Part shown: positions 11,572 through 21,773 of the stretch, in pieces | How positions within the stretch are numbered: the first letter of the stretch is position 1 | How the letters are laid out: each line of letters opens with the position of its first letter | Source: Protea cynaroides | Lineage: Eukaryota; Streptophyta; Magnoliopsida; Proteales; Proteaceae | Direction: 5' to 3' | Assembly (NCBI GenBank): GCA_028583415.1 | Contig: CM053270.1 | Location: 47,570,663 to 47,634,662, forward strand | DNA: 64,000 nt | Notes under the pieces: generated by a model | Database searches by the model: none | Seen by the model: the letters and a program-made list of their open reading frames with translations, nothing else | Told to the model about the DNA's origin: nothing | Translations under genes and position numbers: made by a program

Positions 11572-12853
11572 CAGTGACCACATCGGGTGATGCAGCTGCC
11601 TCTTCGGTAGTGACCGCATATACTTTTCCTTGTTGGGGAGGTTGCTTCCTAGGTAGAGTGCAGGTCTTTGCAATATGACCCACTTGCTGACAGTTGAAAC
11701 ATTTAATGTACGGGTTACGTCCAGCGAACTGTGGCACAGGTGGTGCCGTATTGTTCCTTACAGGCACTGTAGTGGTCTGAGCCCTGTATGGGCGGAAAGG
11801 CCTATTGTTACCGCCACTCGAACTCTCAATAGCGGGTCTCTTCACTCCCCTGTTCTGTGCAAAGAAGTTGTCCCTCTGACTGGATTCTATCACTCTCACA
11901 ATCTGTACAGCCTCATTATAAATTTTCTTGTCCAGCCCCAATATGTGCTCTCTGATGCCTCCACGCAGTCCCATGGTGAACCTGCGTCTCTTGGTCTCTT
12001 CTTCTTGCATACTTGCCGGTGCGAAGAAAAATAACTCCTCGTACCTCTGCTGGTAAGCATCCACAGTCGACTGAGACTGTTGTAGATTGATGAACTCCCT
12101 CTCCATCTGATCCCTGAAACTCTTCGGGAAGTATTTATCGAAGAAGGAAACTTTGAATGCTTCCCAATCCACCTATGTATGCTTCGTCTCCAGATATGCC
12201 CGTGTAGAATTCCACCAAGCATTCACATCTTCCTTCAGTATATGAGTAGCAAACAGGACCTTTTCATCCTCTGTACAAGTCATCACTCGAAAATTCTTCT
12301 CCATTTTTGCAATCCACTGTGCTGGCCACAATGGTTTCCCTGTCTTACCTGTGAATGAAGAAGGCTTCAGCTTTAAGAATCTGTCCACCGCCCGACTCAG
12401 ATCGTGCTGTCCCTGTGTATTCATTCCGTACCATGGTGGTGGATACGGATATGCTCCCTGATAAGCAGAAGATGACGAAAACTGGTGCGGTGGTGGTACA
12501 TTCTGGGGTTGGCCCATCGGCCCTGGACTACCATGCGTCGGCTGTGTAGTATTATTCCCTCCAGACTCGGGCGTACCTCCAGTGGGAACAGAACCCGGTG
12601 GCCTGAACATCTTCAATATCTCGCTCAGGAATTCTTTCTGCTGAGCTTGCATTTGATAAACCAGGTTTGTAACAATGGTCTCAGAATTCCTGTGAGGTGG
12701 GCCAGACAAATTTGTCGGTACCCGTGGAGCCTACTCTTCCTCAGCTACCGGGCTTGGCTCTCTCACATAGCCTGGTTCAACCTGCTCTTCTTCCTCGAGG
12801 CGCATCCTAGCCTGGTGACGCTTTCGACCCCTATGACCGTTTCCGCCCACCAT
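11572..12853 (-). pseudogene. gag: element A gag
   Basis: The start chosen is the ATG at 12853, giving M-V-G-G-N-G-H-R-G-R-K-R. The N-terminus is basic, followed by a Pro/Gly/Gln-rich segment, the capsid core (PSSFTGKTGKPLWPAQW; FFDKYFPKSFRDQ; YQQRYEELFFF) and a CCHC zinc knuckle (CFNCQQVGHIAKTC). Two in-frame TAG codons interrupt it, at about 12731-12733 and 12173-12175. Otherwise the frame is continuous for about 1.28 kb. Gag forms the particle that packages the RNA. The end point is the proposed splice donor. Confidence 0.9.
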
Positions 12854-13017
12854 CTCAGACTATTCTGTTTGGATCTGAGAAGAAGACATAACACATGAGA
12901 ATGAAGCAATAGTGGTGTTAGTCTTGAACAATATAAGACGAAATAGTCGGAAAAAAAATATAAGTTTCAATTTTTACAAATTTTATAAAAAAAAACTTTT
13001 TCTGGCTTTTCTGGTGC
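12854..13017. other. spacer between gag and motif tract
   Basis: AT-rich 5' leader of gag on the minus strand. No coding signal. Confidence 0.5.
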
Positions 13018-13157
13018 GGACCGGTCGATACATACCGATCGACACTCTGTAGAACACTGTGCGACCGGTATAGTCGACTGGTCAGAATGAAATTTCTGAC
13101 CGACACATAGCGGTCGCAGTCCCTTTGGTATGGGCAAAACCGTCGACCGGTATGCCC
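13018..13157. repeat. GTCG motif tract upstream of the antisense gene (A)
   Basis: Words such as CCGGTCGAT, CCGATCGAC, GCGACCGGTA, GTCGACTGGTC, GCGGTCGCA and GTCGACCGGTA lie every 10-20 bp. The flavour, ACCGGTCG, is the same as in both tracts of this element's own LTRs, and different from the TGTGGTCG flavour at the equivalent place in element B. Confidence 0.8.
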
Positions 13158-13202
13158 AAAAAGGGCATAAATTCACGAAAAAGTGAGAAATTTCTCACTT
13201 TT
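13151..13202 (+). promoter_or_regulatory. paired palindromes, candidate antisense-gene promoter
   Basis: A 7-bp stem with 5-bp loop (TATGCCC / GGGCATA, 13151-13169) is followed by a perfect 24-bp palindrome at 13179-13202 centred on GAAATTTC. The AT-rich word GCATAAATT between them could serve as a TATA element. Exon 1 of the antisense gene would begin just downstream. Element B has an inverted repeat at the matching place (about 43044-43068). Confidence 0.4.
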
Positions 13203-13316
13203 CCTTCTCTTTTCTCTCCGGTGGCGATTTCTCTCTGCCATCCCGAGTTTCTACAGTCCGGCTGGTGACCTTAGAAGCCGATTTCTTCCGTTTAAAGCTT
13301 AGTACATCGTCTCCAG

Positions 13317-13757
13317 GTAGGTCTCTTTCCTCTCTTTCAAGTTTTTAAGATTTTTCCATATTGTCTATACCTAGAATTTTAAATTTTTCTTTGATTGAGA
13401 GATTCTAACCGTAGAAACTCTTTTCCTTCAGCTTAGAAAGGGTTTAGAGACTCCCAAGAGCAAAAGCCCTCAACCTATTTGGACTTCCACCGAATGATTT
13501 TGGTAAAAATCAAAATTTTCTAGTTTTTAACCTAGGTTTTTGAAAAATTTCAAAATTTCTTGATTTTTCTTAAATTCCTGAAATTTCTTGCTGTATTTGC
13601 CTGAGTTTGATTTATTGAAGAGTGCGGGGGTTACGTAAGTCCTCTTCCCTAAGTTTTTGGGTGAGTTCGAGGCTTTTTCCCAAATTACAGTCGTTATGCT
13701 GCCGAAATTTCGACAAAACCTAACATTTTTCTTCTTATTTTCTTTTTTGTTTTGCAG
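13317..13757 (+). other. 5'-UTR intron of the antisense gene (A), 441 bp
   Basis: Donor CTCCAG|GTAGGT and acceptor TTTTTTGTTTTGCAG, with a T-rich body. The acceptor is exactly 5 nt before the ATG. The homologous intron in element B has the same position and is 442 bp. Conservation of both sites and of length between diverged copies argues that this is a real intron. Confidence 0.7.
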
Positions 13758-13762
13758 TTTAC

Positions 13763-15016
13763 ATGGCTCCACGACGTGCTCTTGGCAAACGTCCTCATGG
13801 CTCGAGCGTGCGCGCTCCTCAGCCACCAGCTCCACAACTCGACGAGCATTGGTTCCGTTCCTTGGAGGAACAAGCCCGGTTCCCATGGTTTGATAGCAAG
13901 AACATTGAATCCGGACGGCGAGTTAACTTGGATCAGTTGGACAGGTTCGATGTGCGAGCAGCTTTTGACGTGCTTGGGTGGGTGCCTGTCATCTCATACA
14001 CAGATACCAATCGTCCTAACCTGGTTAAGCATTTTTATGCTAACCTGGAGCTTCATGGGGATCTCAACGATCCCAATCAGGGTAGGGACTTGCGCATCTC
14101 CAGCTATGTCAAGGGTGCCCATATCTCCTTCGACACTCACCGGTTGGCTGACCTGCTGAGAGTACCCAATGATGGAGACCTAGTGTACTGCCCTCCAAAG
14201 GTGAAGGGCTATCTGAGTGAGGACCTACACTGAGAGATAGCAGAGCAGATCCTAAATCCTGGGGCTCTTATGAAGGCGGCTAGTCTGAAGCCCCTAGCTC
14301 GAGTCTATAGCCGCATCATCCAGCACAACATTGTGCCCCAGAGCAACCACTACAGTGAGTTATCTCAGCTCACTCAGTACATCACCTACTGCGTCTGCAC
14401 CGGGGAGCGGGTCTCTCTCCCTTACCTCATCATCCGGACCATGCATCAGGTGACCCTGGCCGATCAGGCCAGTAACCTTCCATACGGTCGTCTCATCACA
14501 TTCTTTCTACGTCGCCTAGGTGTGAGCATGAGAGGCGAGGTGACTATTGAGGACACCATGACATCCGACATCGACTGGGATGCCATTCTGAGGATGCAGA
14601 TGGACAATCTATCCGTTAGCGACGACGAGTTGGAGGCTCGCCCTCGCCCACTCAGGAGGGTAGCAGCCGCAGCAGCAGCCAATGCGGCCTATGCAGCAGA
14701 GGCCGAGCGTGATGATGACGAGGATAGGGCAGAGGGTGTACCAGTGCCAGCTCCACAGCCTACACCTGCAGCACCACCATCTACATCTATAACTAGACCA
14801 TCTCACCCCCCTCCAGACCCAGTGTTGAGCATGTTTACTGAGATCAGAGACACCCAGAGGGTCATCCTCGAGTCTCAGCGAGAGATGGGTCAAGAGTTGG
14901 GACGTCTGGCTTGTAGCCTAAGGGTGACACAGGACCAGGTACACTGGATTAGGGTCGCTTACGAGCGAGATTATGACATAGCGGACCCTATTCCTACTAG
15001 GCCCCCTACCCCATGA
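13763..15016 (+). pseudogene. antisense gene of element A (plant retroelement-associated protein)
   Basis: 417 codons on the strand opposite to gag-pol, interrupted by one TGA at 14231-14233 and otherwise open. Residues 1-30 are basic. Residues 30-230 form a compact domain with HWFRSLEEQARFPWFD, FDVRAAFDVLGW, LVKHFYANLE, SYVKGAHISFD and NLPYGRLIT. Then come an Ala-rich and acidic low-complexity segment (about 295-325), a Pro-rich stretch, and a C-terminal region that looks helical or coiled-coil. The pattern resembles the domain annotated in plants as 'putative plant transposon protein', recalled without a search. Its 5'-UTR intron and separate promoter region suggest its own transcript. Molecular function is unknown; DNA or RNA binding is a guess. 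Confidence 0.75.
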
Positions 15017-15336
15017 TTGTCCCTTTTATTTTTCTCTTTTATGACTGTTTGTATAACAGGGTAACTATCCGGTTTGTGGACTGTACCCTGTAGCACTATT
15101 TTATCTGATACTTCCTTTTTCCTGTTTAAATGAAAGTTTTCATGGTTCACCTAACTAGTATATGTGCAAATGTTAAGTTCCACATTTAATATAGTACATT
15201 ATTCTCTTTCTTAGTCCGTCTCAGGTATCAAACAATGCTTAGGGTGTGTTTGTATTAAGATTTTTTTTAAAATTTTTCCTAACTCAGTTCATCGACTTAG
15301 TTAAGTGCAATATGGTGTGTTGGACAGAGCCTAAAA
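15017..15336. other. leader between PBS of A and the antisense gene 3' end
   Basis: Non-coding, T-rich. It would hold the 3' UTR and polyadenylation signals of the antisense gene, and the start of the sense leader on the other strand. No further feature seen. Confidence 0.45.
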
Positions 15337-15348
15337 GCTCTGATACCA
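15337..15348 (-). other. primer binding site, tRNA-iMet
   Basis: TGGTATCAGAGC on the minus strand, three bases inside the end of the 5' LTR. It is complementary to the 3' end of plant initiator tRNA-Met and marks 15352-17666 as the 5' LTR. Confidence 0.95.
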
Positions 15349-15636
15349 AGTTGTCACACCCCAATTCTGATCCAACCAGAATGGTGTAAGTGAACCATCA
15401 TTGAACCAATGGTTCACACCAAGATCTCGAATAGACCGTGTCCACTCATACAAATCCATTGCACATAACCATAATCAGAATATAAATAGTACAGCGGAAG
15501 TCTTTAAATAGAATGAATCGAGAATCTACTGATAAATTTAAATAAAATATCTAATTATTCAAATTCAAACATAAAATATAATATTCTTACATCCACTTAA
15601 TCCAACCAAAAATAATTAAAATAAATAAAAATCCAA

Positions 15637-15770
15637 TCAAAGGTACACGCAGAAAGGGCACTCGCATGAAGCGTCATGCTCGTCCTCTCCTACCTGTACA
15701 TCCAACGCAGCAACACCACCATACGCCGGAGCGTTCACATAATCGTCCACCGAGTAACTTGCATCAACAT
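15637..15770 (-). CDS. LTR microprotein, 5' LTR of A
   Basis: DVDASYSVDDYVNAPAYGG, then an acidic GEDEHD and ASCECPFCVYL before a TGA. It differs from the 3' LTR copy at 1276-1409 by few residues and both are open. The TTTTAG acceptor candidate is intact at 15772-15771. Position 2 of the conserved AG pair is Ser here (DAS). Confidence 0.5.
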
Positions 15771-16799
15771 CTAAAATAATGTACGTACAAAGGGTGAGCT
15801 CACAACTTAGCTCAGTAAGACAATTAGACAGTTTCACAATATTATATATGAGTAACAATCATTTTTATGTTGTGGTCTGGTTTAAGTTTGCAATGTGCTA
15901 TAGAAAGGTTTGGTGGCCCCCGTACCTCTATACACGAGTGTGTGGCACCTCATGGATGATACCCCCAATGGCCCACATGCACCCATCATAGAATAGAGAT
16001 AGAGCTAAGATACCCCCGTACCTCCCCTGATGCTCTACCCATACGAGTACCTAAGCCCCTACTGTCCAGGGCTCACAAATTGGGCTCGCAACTAACCAAT
16101 CCTATATGTCATCAATGTACGCTCTATCCCAGTACAGCCGTCTACGGCATAGAGAAAGAGCTAAGGCATCCCCGTACCTCCCCTGATGCCCTATCCGCAA
16201 CTAACCCACTAGGATAGAAACATAACGCAGGTAGACCCTATCCCAACATAACTCCCTACGGCATAGAGATAGAGCTAAAGCATCGTGGACAAGTCAGTGT
16301 CGACCTCGGAGACCACAGTGCCACATAACCATGGCCAGGCCAGCATCAACATCGGATACCACCGTACCACGACCTTCCCCTGATGCCCCACCCGTACCAA
16401 GCATGTTAAGATAGAATACTACAAAAGGTGCCAGTGTGAGGAATGATCCCAGGCCCATGCCCCACTCCACACACCAACGATAACAATCACATGCCTAACA
16501 ATCACATCCTATCATGCATGAACAATAATAATAACGGAAAGTAAAGGATGGCATGTGAATATGCACAAACATCACATCATATATATTCAGTGTTAATAAC
16601 AAAGATTTACTGTCCATTAACTATTAGGTTTAGGTCAGATTTCCTTACCTGACGCTCGTTTGTTAGCTTGCTCCACGTCGCAAGATCTAAACGTGCTTTC
16701 ACAAAGTCCTACAATATTATTAGGGTTTCATTAGAATATTTTTCTTAGGGTTTCATGTTGGTCGGAAACCAACAAGGTTACAAAATACCCTCATAGAGC

Positions 16800-16947
16800 T
16801 GACCGGTGGCATGTACCGGTCGTAGCTCTGTGAGGAAGACTGGCGACCGATATGGTCAGCCGGTCCCCACAGACCAGCCCCCCGGAAGGTACCGGTGGCG
16901 ACATACCGACCGCACAGTGTGCAACCGGTATAGTCGACCGGTATGTC
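16800..16947. repeat. GTCG motif tract 2, 5' LTR of A
   Basis: Same ACCGGTCGA-type words and order as 4761-4908. The upstream tract is reduced here to 17513-17526 (CCGGTCGACCGACC), shorter than its partner at 5465-5498. Confidence 0.8.
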
Positions 16948-17388
16948 TCCAAAAGACCATACTTGGGTTTTTCGACTGCCGTCGATCAATCTCTATGGAT
17001 TTCTAGGGTTTTTCCTATCCATTCTAAGTCTAAGCTTTGAGTTAGAGTTATCTCCAACTCATTCAAGTCCTATTTCGATGAGTATCATCTCGAAACTCGA
17101 ATCTAGGGTTTGACGGCAACTTAGGGTTTTAAGGTCCAGTTAGGGTTTTAGATCAATACCTACTTTGCATGGTATTGATCCACCCACACAACTATCCTAG
17201 AGTCATAGGGTAAGAAGAGTGGTTAAAACACTTACCGTTGACTGGCATAACGGGAGCGTCGTCGAACGGTAATGGCGGTACCTCCTTCTTCTTCCTAGCT
17301 CCTTCTCCTTTCCAACCTCCTTCTCTTCTCTAGGGTTTGTGAGAGACAATGGAAAGGATTTGAGGAGGTTTAAGGGTATATTTATAGG

Positions 17389-17396
17389 CTAAAATT
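17389..17396 (-). promoter_or_regulatory. LTR TATA box (A)
   Basis: TATAAATA on the minus strand, upstream of a purine-rich leader (GAGAAGAGAAGGAGG). A consensus splice donor CG|GTAAGT follows at 17235. The same order occurs in other LTRs of the family, usually with GGACGTCC directly after the TATA box. Confidence 0.65.
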
Positions 17397-17666
17397 AGGG
17401 TTTAGTAACCCTAATAGGATTAGGAAAGTCTTAGGATTCAAAATCAGGAAAATGGGACCCTCAGAAGTCAATTTCCGGATCTCCGCACTCAGCTGCGCAA
17501 AGCTGACCGGTCGACCGACCGGTCAACATAAAATTATGTTGATTTGATCGTCTTTGGTCCGATTTCGTACCTGTTTGTCATCCGCTCGTCCCGTCTGGCC
17601 CGGTGATGATCGAAAGACTTGCTACGACACAAAACCAAGGTTTAGATCAGGTTTACGGAGTGCGGG

Positions 17667-17833
17667 TAATATGTTGTTGTGACGTGGTGTATTTCTCACC
17701 ATACAGTGATATTTAACATAGTTTAATCTGTATATATATAATAGTGTAACCTCATTAGAAAATAATAAGATTGAGATATTTTCTTCACTCTGATTTCTAG
17801 AATTCTCTACAGCTTTCCTCTCTGTTCTTGACA
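17667..17833 (+). repeat. copia 5' LTR, 5'-truncated
   Basis: It matches 24173-24339 and ends CTGTTCTTGACA. It lacks the first bases TGTTAAAGGG... that are present in the 3' LTR. Two TATA-like runs (ATATATATA) lie near 17730. Confidence 0.92.
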
Positions 17834-17846
17834 TGGTATCAGAGCA
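17834..17846 (+). other. copia primer binding site, tRNA-iMet
   Basis: TGGTATCAGAGCA directly adjoins the LTR end, with no spacer. Confidence 0.93.
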
Positions 17847-18353
17847 GGAATGCTCTAGCTTCTGCGTTTGGCTTGTTTTGTTCGATTTTTCTTTCTGCGA
17901 AGCACATCTCTGTCTCCAGATGTCTGGTTGATTCTTTGATATGCGAAGCCCTAGTTTTCTGGTTTGTTCTTCGATCTGCGAAGATTGTCGCTGCATAGCT
18001 TCATCTTCTTGGTTTTCGAACTTTCATCTTCTTGGTTTCTTGGTGTTTGGTTGCAGATCTGGAGTTGATTTCTTCTTCATTCTCAGTTTCTAAGTGCCGA
18101 TCTTCACTTCTCTGTTTGATCGTGGTTATTCTGGTTTCTTTGTTTTTGGTGTTCTGAAAAAGCACGATTGGTATTTCCTTGGGTCTGTGTTTCAGATCTG
18201 GCTATCCCTGCTAGTCTTTCTTTCATTTCTTGGTGGTTCTTTGATCTGCTAGTCTCGTTCTTCTTCAACTGTGTTGAGTGACTCCTTTGGTTCTGTGAAA
18301 GTTCTTCATATCTTGGGTTACTTTTGTTTTCTGGTTCTGTTGTTTTCTGAATA

Positions 18354-19550
18354 ACGTCTGGTTCCTTACCTCAATTTGTTTCTCCCTCATCTCTGTCCCC
18401 GTCGAATAATCCAGGCTACGTTCTCGTCACTCAACTTCTGGACGACAACAACTATTCGACATGGAAACGAACGATGCGGGTGGCCTTGGGTTCCAAAATA
18501 AGTTCGGTTTCGTTGATGGCACGCATCCTCGTCCCGATCTTGTGGTTGATCCTGTCACAGCTACCTCTGCTGCTATTGCTGCCTGCCTGGGATCAAAGGG
18601 ATCTTATGGTGACCTCCTGGATCTACAACAGCTTGGTCAAGGAGCTCCAGAATAGTGTTCTTTATACAAAGTCCTCTCGGGATCTCTAGCTGGATCTTGA
18701 GACTCGGTACTCTCAGGGCAATGGCCCCCGAATCTATGAACTGAAGCGGAATGTTTCTCTTCTCCGTCAAAACAGTCTTTCAATGTCCTCTTACTTTGCT
18801 GCTCTTCGAAATTTATGGGATGAACTTAGGTCACATCTTGTCATTCCTGAGTGTAAGTGTGGAGCAAAATGTTCATGTCAGCTATCATCTATGTTTCAGC
18901 AACACATTCAGACAAAGCACCTCTATCAGGTCCTCATGGGTTTGAATGACTACTTTAGCACGGTGCGTACGCAAATTCTTACCATGGAGCCGACTCCTTC
19001 CACTGGTAAGCCTTATGCCCTAGTTCTTCAAGAGGAACATCACCGAGGTTTGTCCTCTTCTACTGTGTCTGTCGATAACACTGCCTTTGAAATTCCTAGG
19101 TTCTCTGATGCTCATCGGTGCCTGGTTTGCTCTCACTGCAATCGTCACAGTCATACTCGTGACAATTGTTACACTCTTCATGGCTTTTCGCCAGGGTTTG
19201 TTCGGCGTGCTAAGGGTTTTCAATCACAAAATGCCAAATCCCATTCTAACTTGGTTTCGTCTACACCTTTATTACCTACACCTCCCTTTGCTTTGCTCAC
19301 CTCTTCACCTGTCGTATCTGAGCCTGATCCACCTCCATCCTCCATCTCTACTTCACCCATTCCTACACCTCCCTCTGCTTTTCTCACCTCTTCACCTGTC
19401 GTATCTGAGCCTGATCCACCTCCATCCTCCATCTCTACTTCACCCATTCCATCTCCTAACATGGCTCAATATAATCAACTTATTTCTCTTCTCAACCCTG
19501 TGTCCAGTGTTAATTTTGCAGGTATGCACTCTGCTTTCTCTGCACCTTTC
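18354..19550 (+). pseudogene. gag: copia gag (and start of pol)
   Basis: The N-terminal gag motif LDDNNYSTWKRTM is at about 18430-18470, followed by a DGTHPRP region in a shifted frame, a helical gag core (SSYFAALRNLWDEL), a cysteine patch (CKCGAKCSC), and a CCHC knuckle (CSHC-NRHS-H-TRDN-C) near 19132-19173. The apparent start codon reads ACG at 18354. At least two frameshifts (near 18500 and 18600) and a stop near 18689 break it. The C-terminal Pro/Ser linker is cut at 19550 by the solo LTR. Confidence 0.85.
19275..19448 (+). repeat. 87-bp tandem duplication in copia gag linker
   Basis: Two in-frame copies of 29 codons (19275-19361 and 19362-19448), each encoding a Pro/Ser-rich unit ending PPPSSISTSPI. 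The second differs from the first by two residues, so the duplication is recent relative to the decay of the element. Confidence 0.93.
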
Positions 19551-21773
19551 TGTCACACCCCAATTCCGCACTATTCAGAATGGTGTGATGAACCGTTAAT
19601 TAACCAACGGTTCAACCAGGATCTCGAATAGGCTGTGTCCGTTTGCTTAAACCATACACATCCACAACAATAATCAGAGTAAATACACAATAGCGAAAGG
19701 CTTTATACTAATGAACTGAGAGTCTAACAATTATAAAATAATAAATTATCCAATTATTCTCTATTGACTAAGACATAAAATAAAATATTTAATCAATTAC
19801 ATCGTCTTTATAAATTGAATAACATTCTAATCGAAAACACAAGTTGCACTTGCATGACGAATCATGCGACTCCAACATAACTTCAGCGTCCATCGTCGTC
19901 GCATGTCCATACATAGGAGCATTCATATAGTCTTCAACTGTGTTACCTGCATCATCAACTAAAAGCATTCGACGTCGAAAGGGTGAGCACACATCATGGC
20001 TCAGTGAGCAAACAAAACAATGCAACAAACATATGCATGCATTCAATTCATATCTTTGGTCTGGTTCATAAGTTTGCAATGTGCTATAGAAAGGTTTGGT
20101 AGCCGCCTCACCTCTATACACAGGGTGTGTAAGCCCACCCAACGGATCAAACACCATTGTCATCCACATCCACCCCAATATAGAATAGAGATAGAGCTAA
20201 AGTGTCTGGATTAAAAACCGCATAACACTTCCCCTGATGCCCTACCCATACCAACACGTAAGCCCCTACTGGTGAGGGCTTGCAAACTAGACTCGTAACT
20301 AACCAATCCTAATGTCAAACAGTGTATCCAAGGCCTCACCCCAGCATCCCTCAATACGTCCATAGAGATAGAGCTAAGGCCCCCCGGCAGAGTCAGAGAC
20401 TACACGGTCTGAGACCACCTCCCCTAATGCTCTACGACGTAATAGTTCTACAAAGGTAATGGTGATACGACGATGTTAGTGGACAAGACTTGAGTAGAGA
20501 TAGAGCTAAAGTGTCTTGATCAAACACCGCATAACACTTTCCCTAATGCCCCACTCGCATCAAGTACACCAACCACACACAAACATTCACATGCCTATTC
20601 CTAGCATCATCATCATCATCATGTTGTAAATAACTGAATTAAATATGCATGAACAATAATAACAGGAATAGTAGATGACATGTGATATGCACATTACAAT
20701 TATACAATCATAGAATCATACATGGTATTGGACTCAATAAACGAAAACAGATTATTATTAGCCAATTTAGGTCTTGTTCCCTCACCTTTGATTGAGTGTA
20801 GATCCTCGTTCAAGCTTTATGAATCACCTTTAAATCACTAGAAAGGCCTAACAAGTCGATAGATTTTAATTAAAATTAATTCTAACAAATTTAGACTAGC
20901 TGAAATCATAGGGTTGCAGGTAGGGCAGCACCTAAGGTCGGTTACCAATCGACCCTAGGGGTAGGGTTGGACGTGGGGTCGATTACCAATCGACCCTATG
21001 TGAGACCACACCCTCCCTGGGACTTCCCGAGGGCATGTGATCGATCCTGTGGTCTTGTAGGTCCATTCTAAGATTGTTCTATAGCTCATAAATATGATTT
21101 TTACACACTTTCCATTGCCTAAAATGATTACTTCCATGGATTCCTTTGGAACTTGTTCATGGATGGATGATTTGGGTTTATCTAAATCCTAACTTCCTCA
21201 TAATCTATTCTAGGCTCTTACTTTATGAAGGGAATTAGGTTCATACCTGAGGTTGGTTGAGATTCAGAGGTTTCTCTAAACTTCCTCCTCTTCCTTAGCA
21301 TTTTCTTCAATTTTTCTTCTCTTCTTCTTTTCCTTCTCTTTCTCTTTTCTCACTTTCAATTAGGGTTCTAAAAGGAGTGAAAGAGGCTAAGGGACGTCCT
21401 ATTTATAGAGGAAAACCCTCCAAAATAAGTCTCATTGAGTTTAGGAAAGAACCCCTTGGAATTAGGAAAGTTTCCTAATTTACGGTTTCTGTCTGAAATC
21501 ATAGGGTCGGACGTAGGGTCGCAGGATCCGTCGACCCTACGTTTTTCTAGTCATGCGACCCTACGACTAGAAAATCATAGGTTGGACTTCTGTTGAGGTG
21601 GGGTCGACCCTACCTGTTTAGGCATGCGACCCTACCCTCACATTTACTATTTTTGGGTCAGACTCATACCTGGTCTTGTGATTTTCTTCACGCACTTGGT
21701 CCACTTGGCTTGACCATGATAGGTAAACCTGGTACAAGGTGGTAAGACCAGTTAGTTTGATATGGGTCTTACA
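19551..21773 (-). repeat. solo LTR inserted in copia, TSD CTTTC
   Basis: 2223 bp, TGTCACACC...GGGTCTTACA, with CTTTC at 19546-19550 and 21774-21778. The motif flavour is AGGGTCG/CGACCCTA, with tracts at about 20915-21060 and 21500-21640. It belongs to the same gypsy family as the LTRs of A, B and C, although it sits in an unrelated host element. Confidence 0.96.
19789..19958 (-). pseudogene. LTR microprotein, copy with altered C-terminus
   Basis: It reads DDAGNTVEDYMNAPMYG, then a diverged middle, then HDSSCKCNLC. The last residues run past the usual stop and end with unrelated sequence near 19789. The Glu of CEC is Lys here. The TTTTAG acceptor candidate is present. Confidence 0.45.

Larger units (their letters stand above)
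994..17666 (-). mobile_element. Ty3/gypsy element A (Tekay/del-like), minus strand
   Basis: Order on the minus strand: 5' LTR (15352-17666), PBS (15337-15348), antisense gene on the opposite strand (13763-15016), gag, protease, RT, RNase H, integrase with chromodomain, PPT, 3' LTR (994-5644). Two solo LTRs of the same family are inserted at 1972-4289 and 8392-10688. The chromodomain-like C-terminus and the 2.3-kb LTRs are typical of the Tekay/del clade. The clade is assigned by motif reading, not by a tree. The 5' LTR has lost its terminal 7 bp at the junction with the copia element, so no flanking TSD can be read. Confidence 0.9.
15352..17666 (-). repeat. 5' LTR of element A, missing its last 7 bp
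   Basis: It begins TGTCACACCCC and runs to GAGTGCGGG, where the expected TCTTACA is replaced by copia LTR sequence. It is the uninterrupted reference copy for this subfamily. The 16-bp word ATAGAGATAGAGCTAA or a close variant recurs at about 15993, 16148 and 16263. In the sense direction it holds a motif tract, TATA box, purine-rich leader, splice donor, second tract and microprotein ORF in that order. Confidence 0.93.

Noticed and set aside
14464..14893. Cys/Trp-rich frames on the minus strand
   Set aside because: Shadows of the antisense gene's Ala/Asp-rich segment. No conservation in element B at the same place.
19087..19599. 170-residue Leu/His-rich frame
   Set aside because: Shadow of copia gag and its tandem duplication in a different frame; it crosses into the nested LTR.
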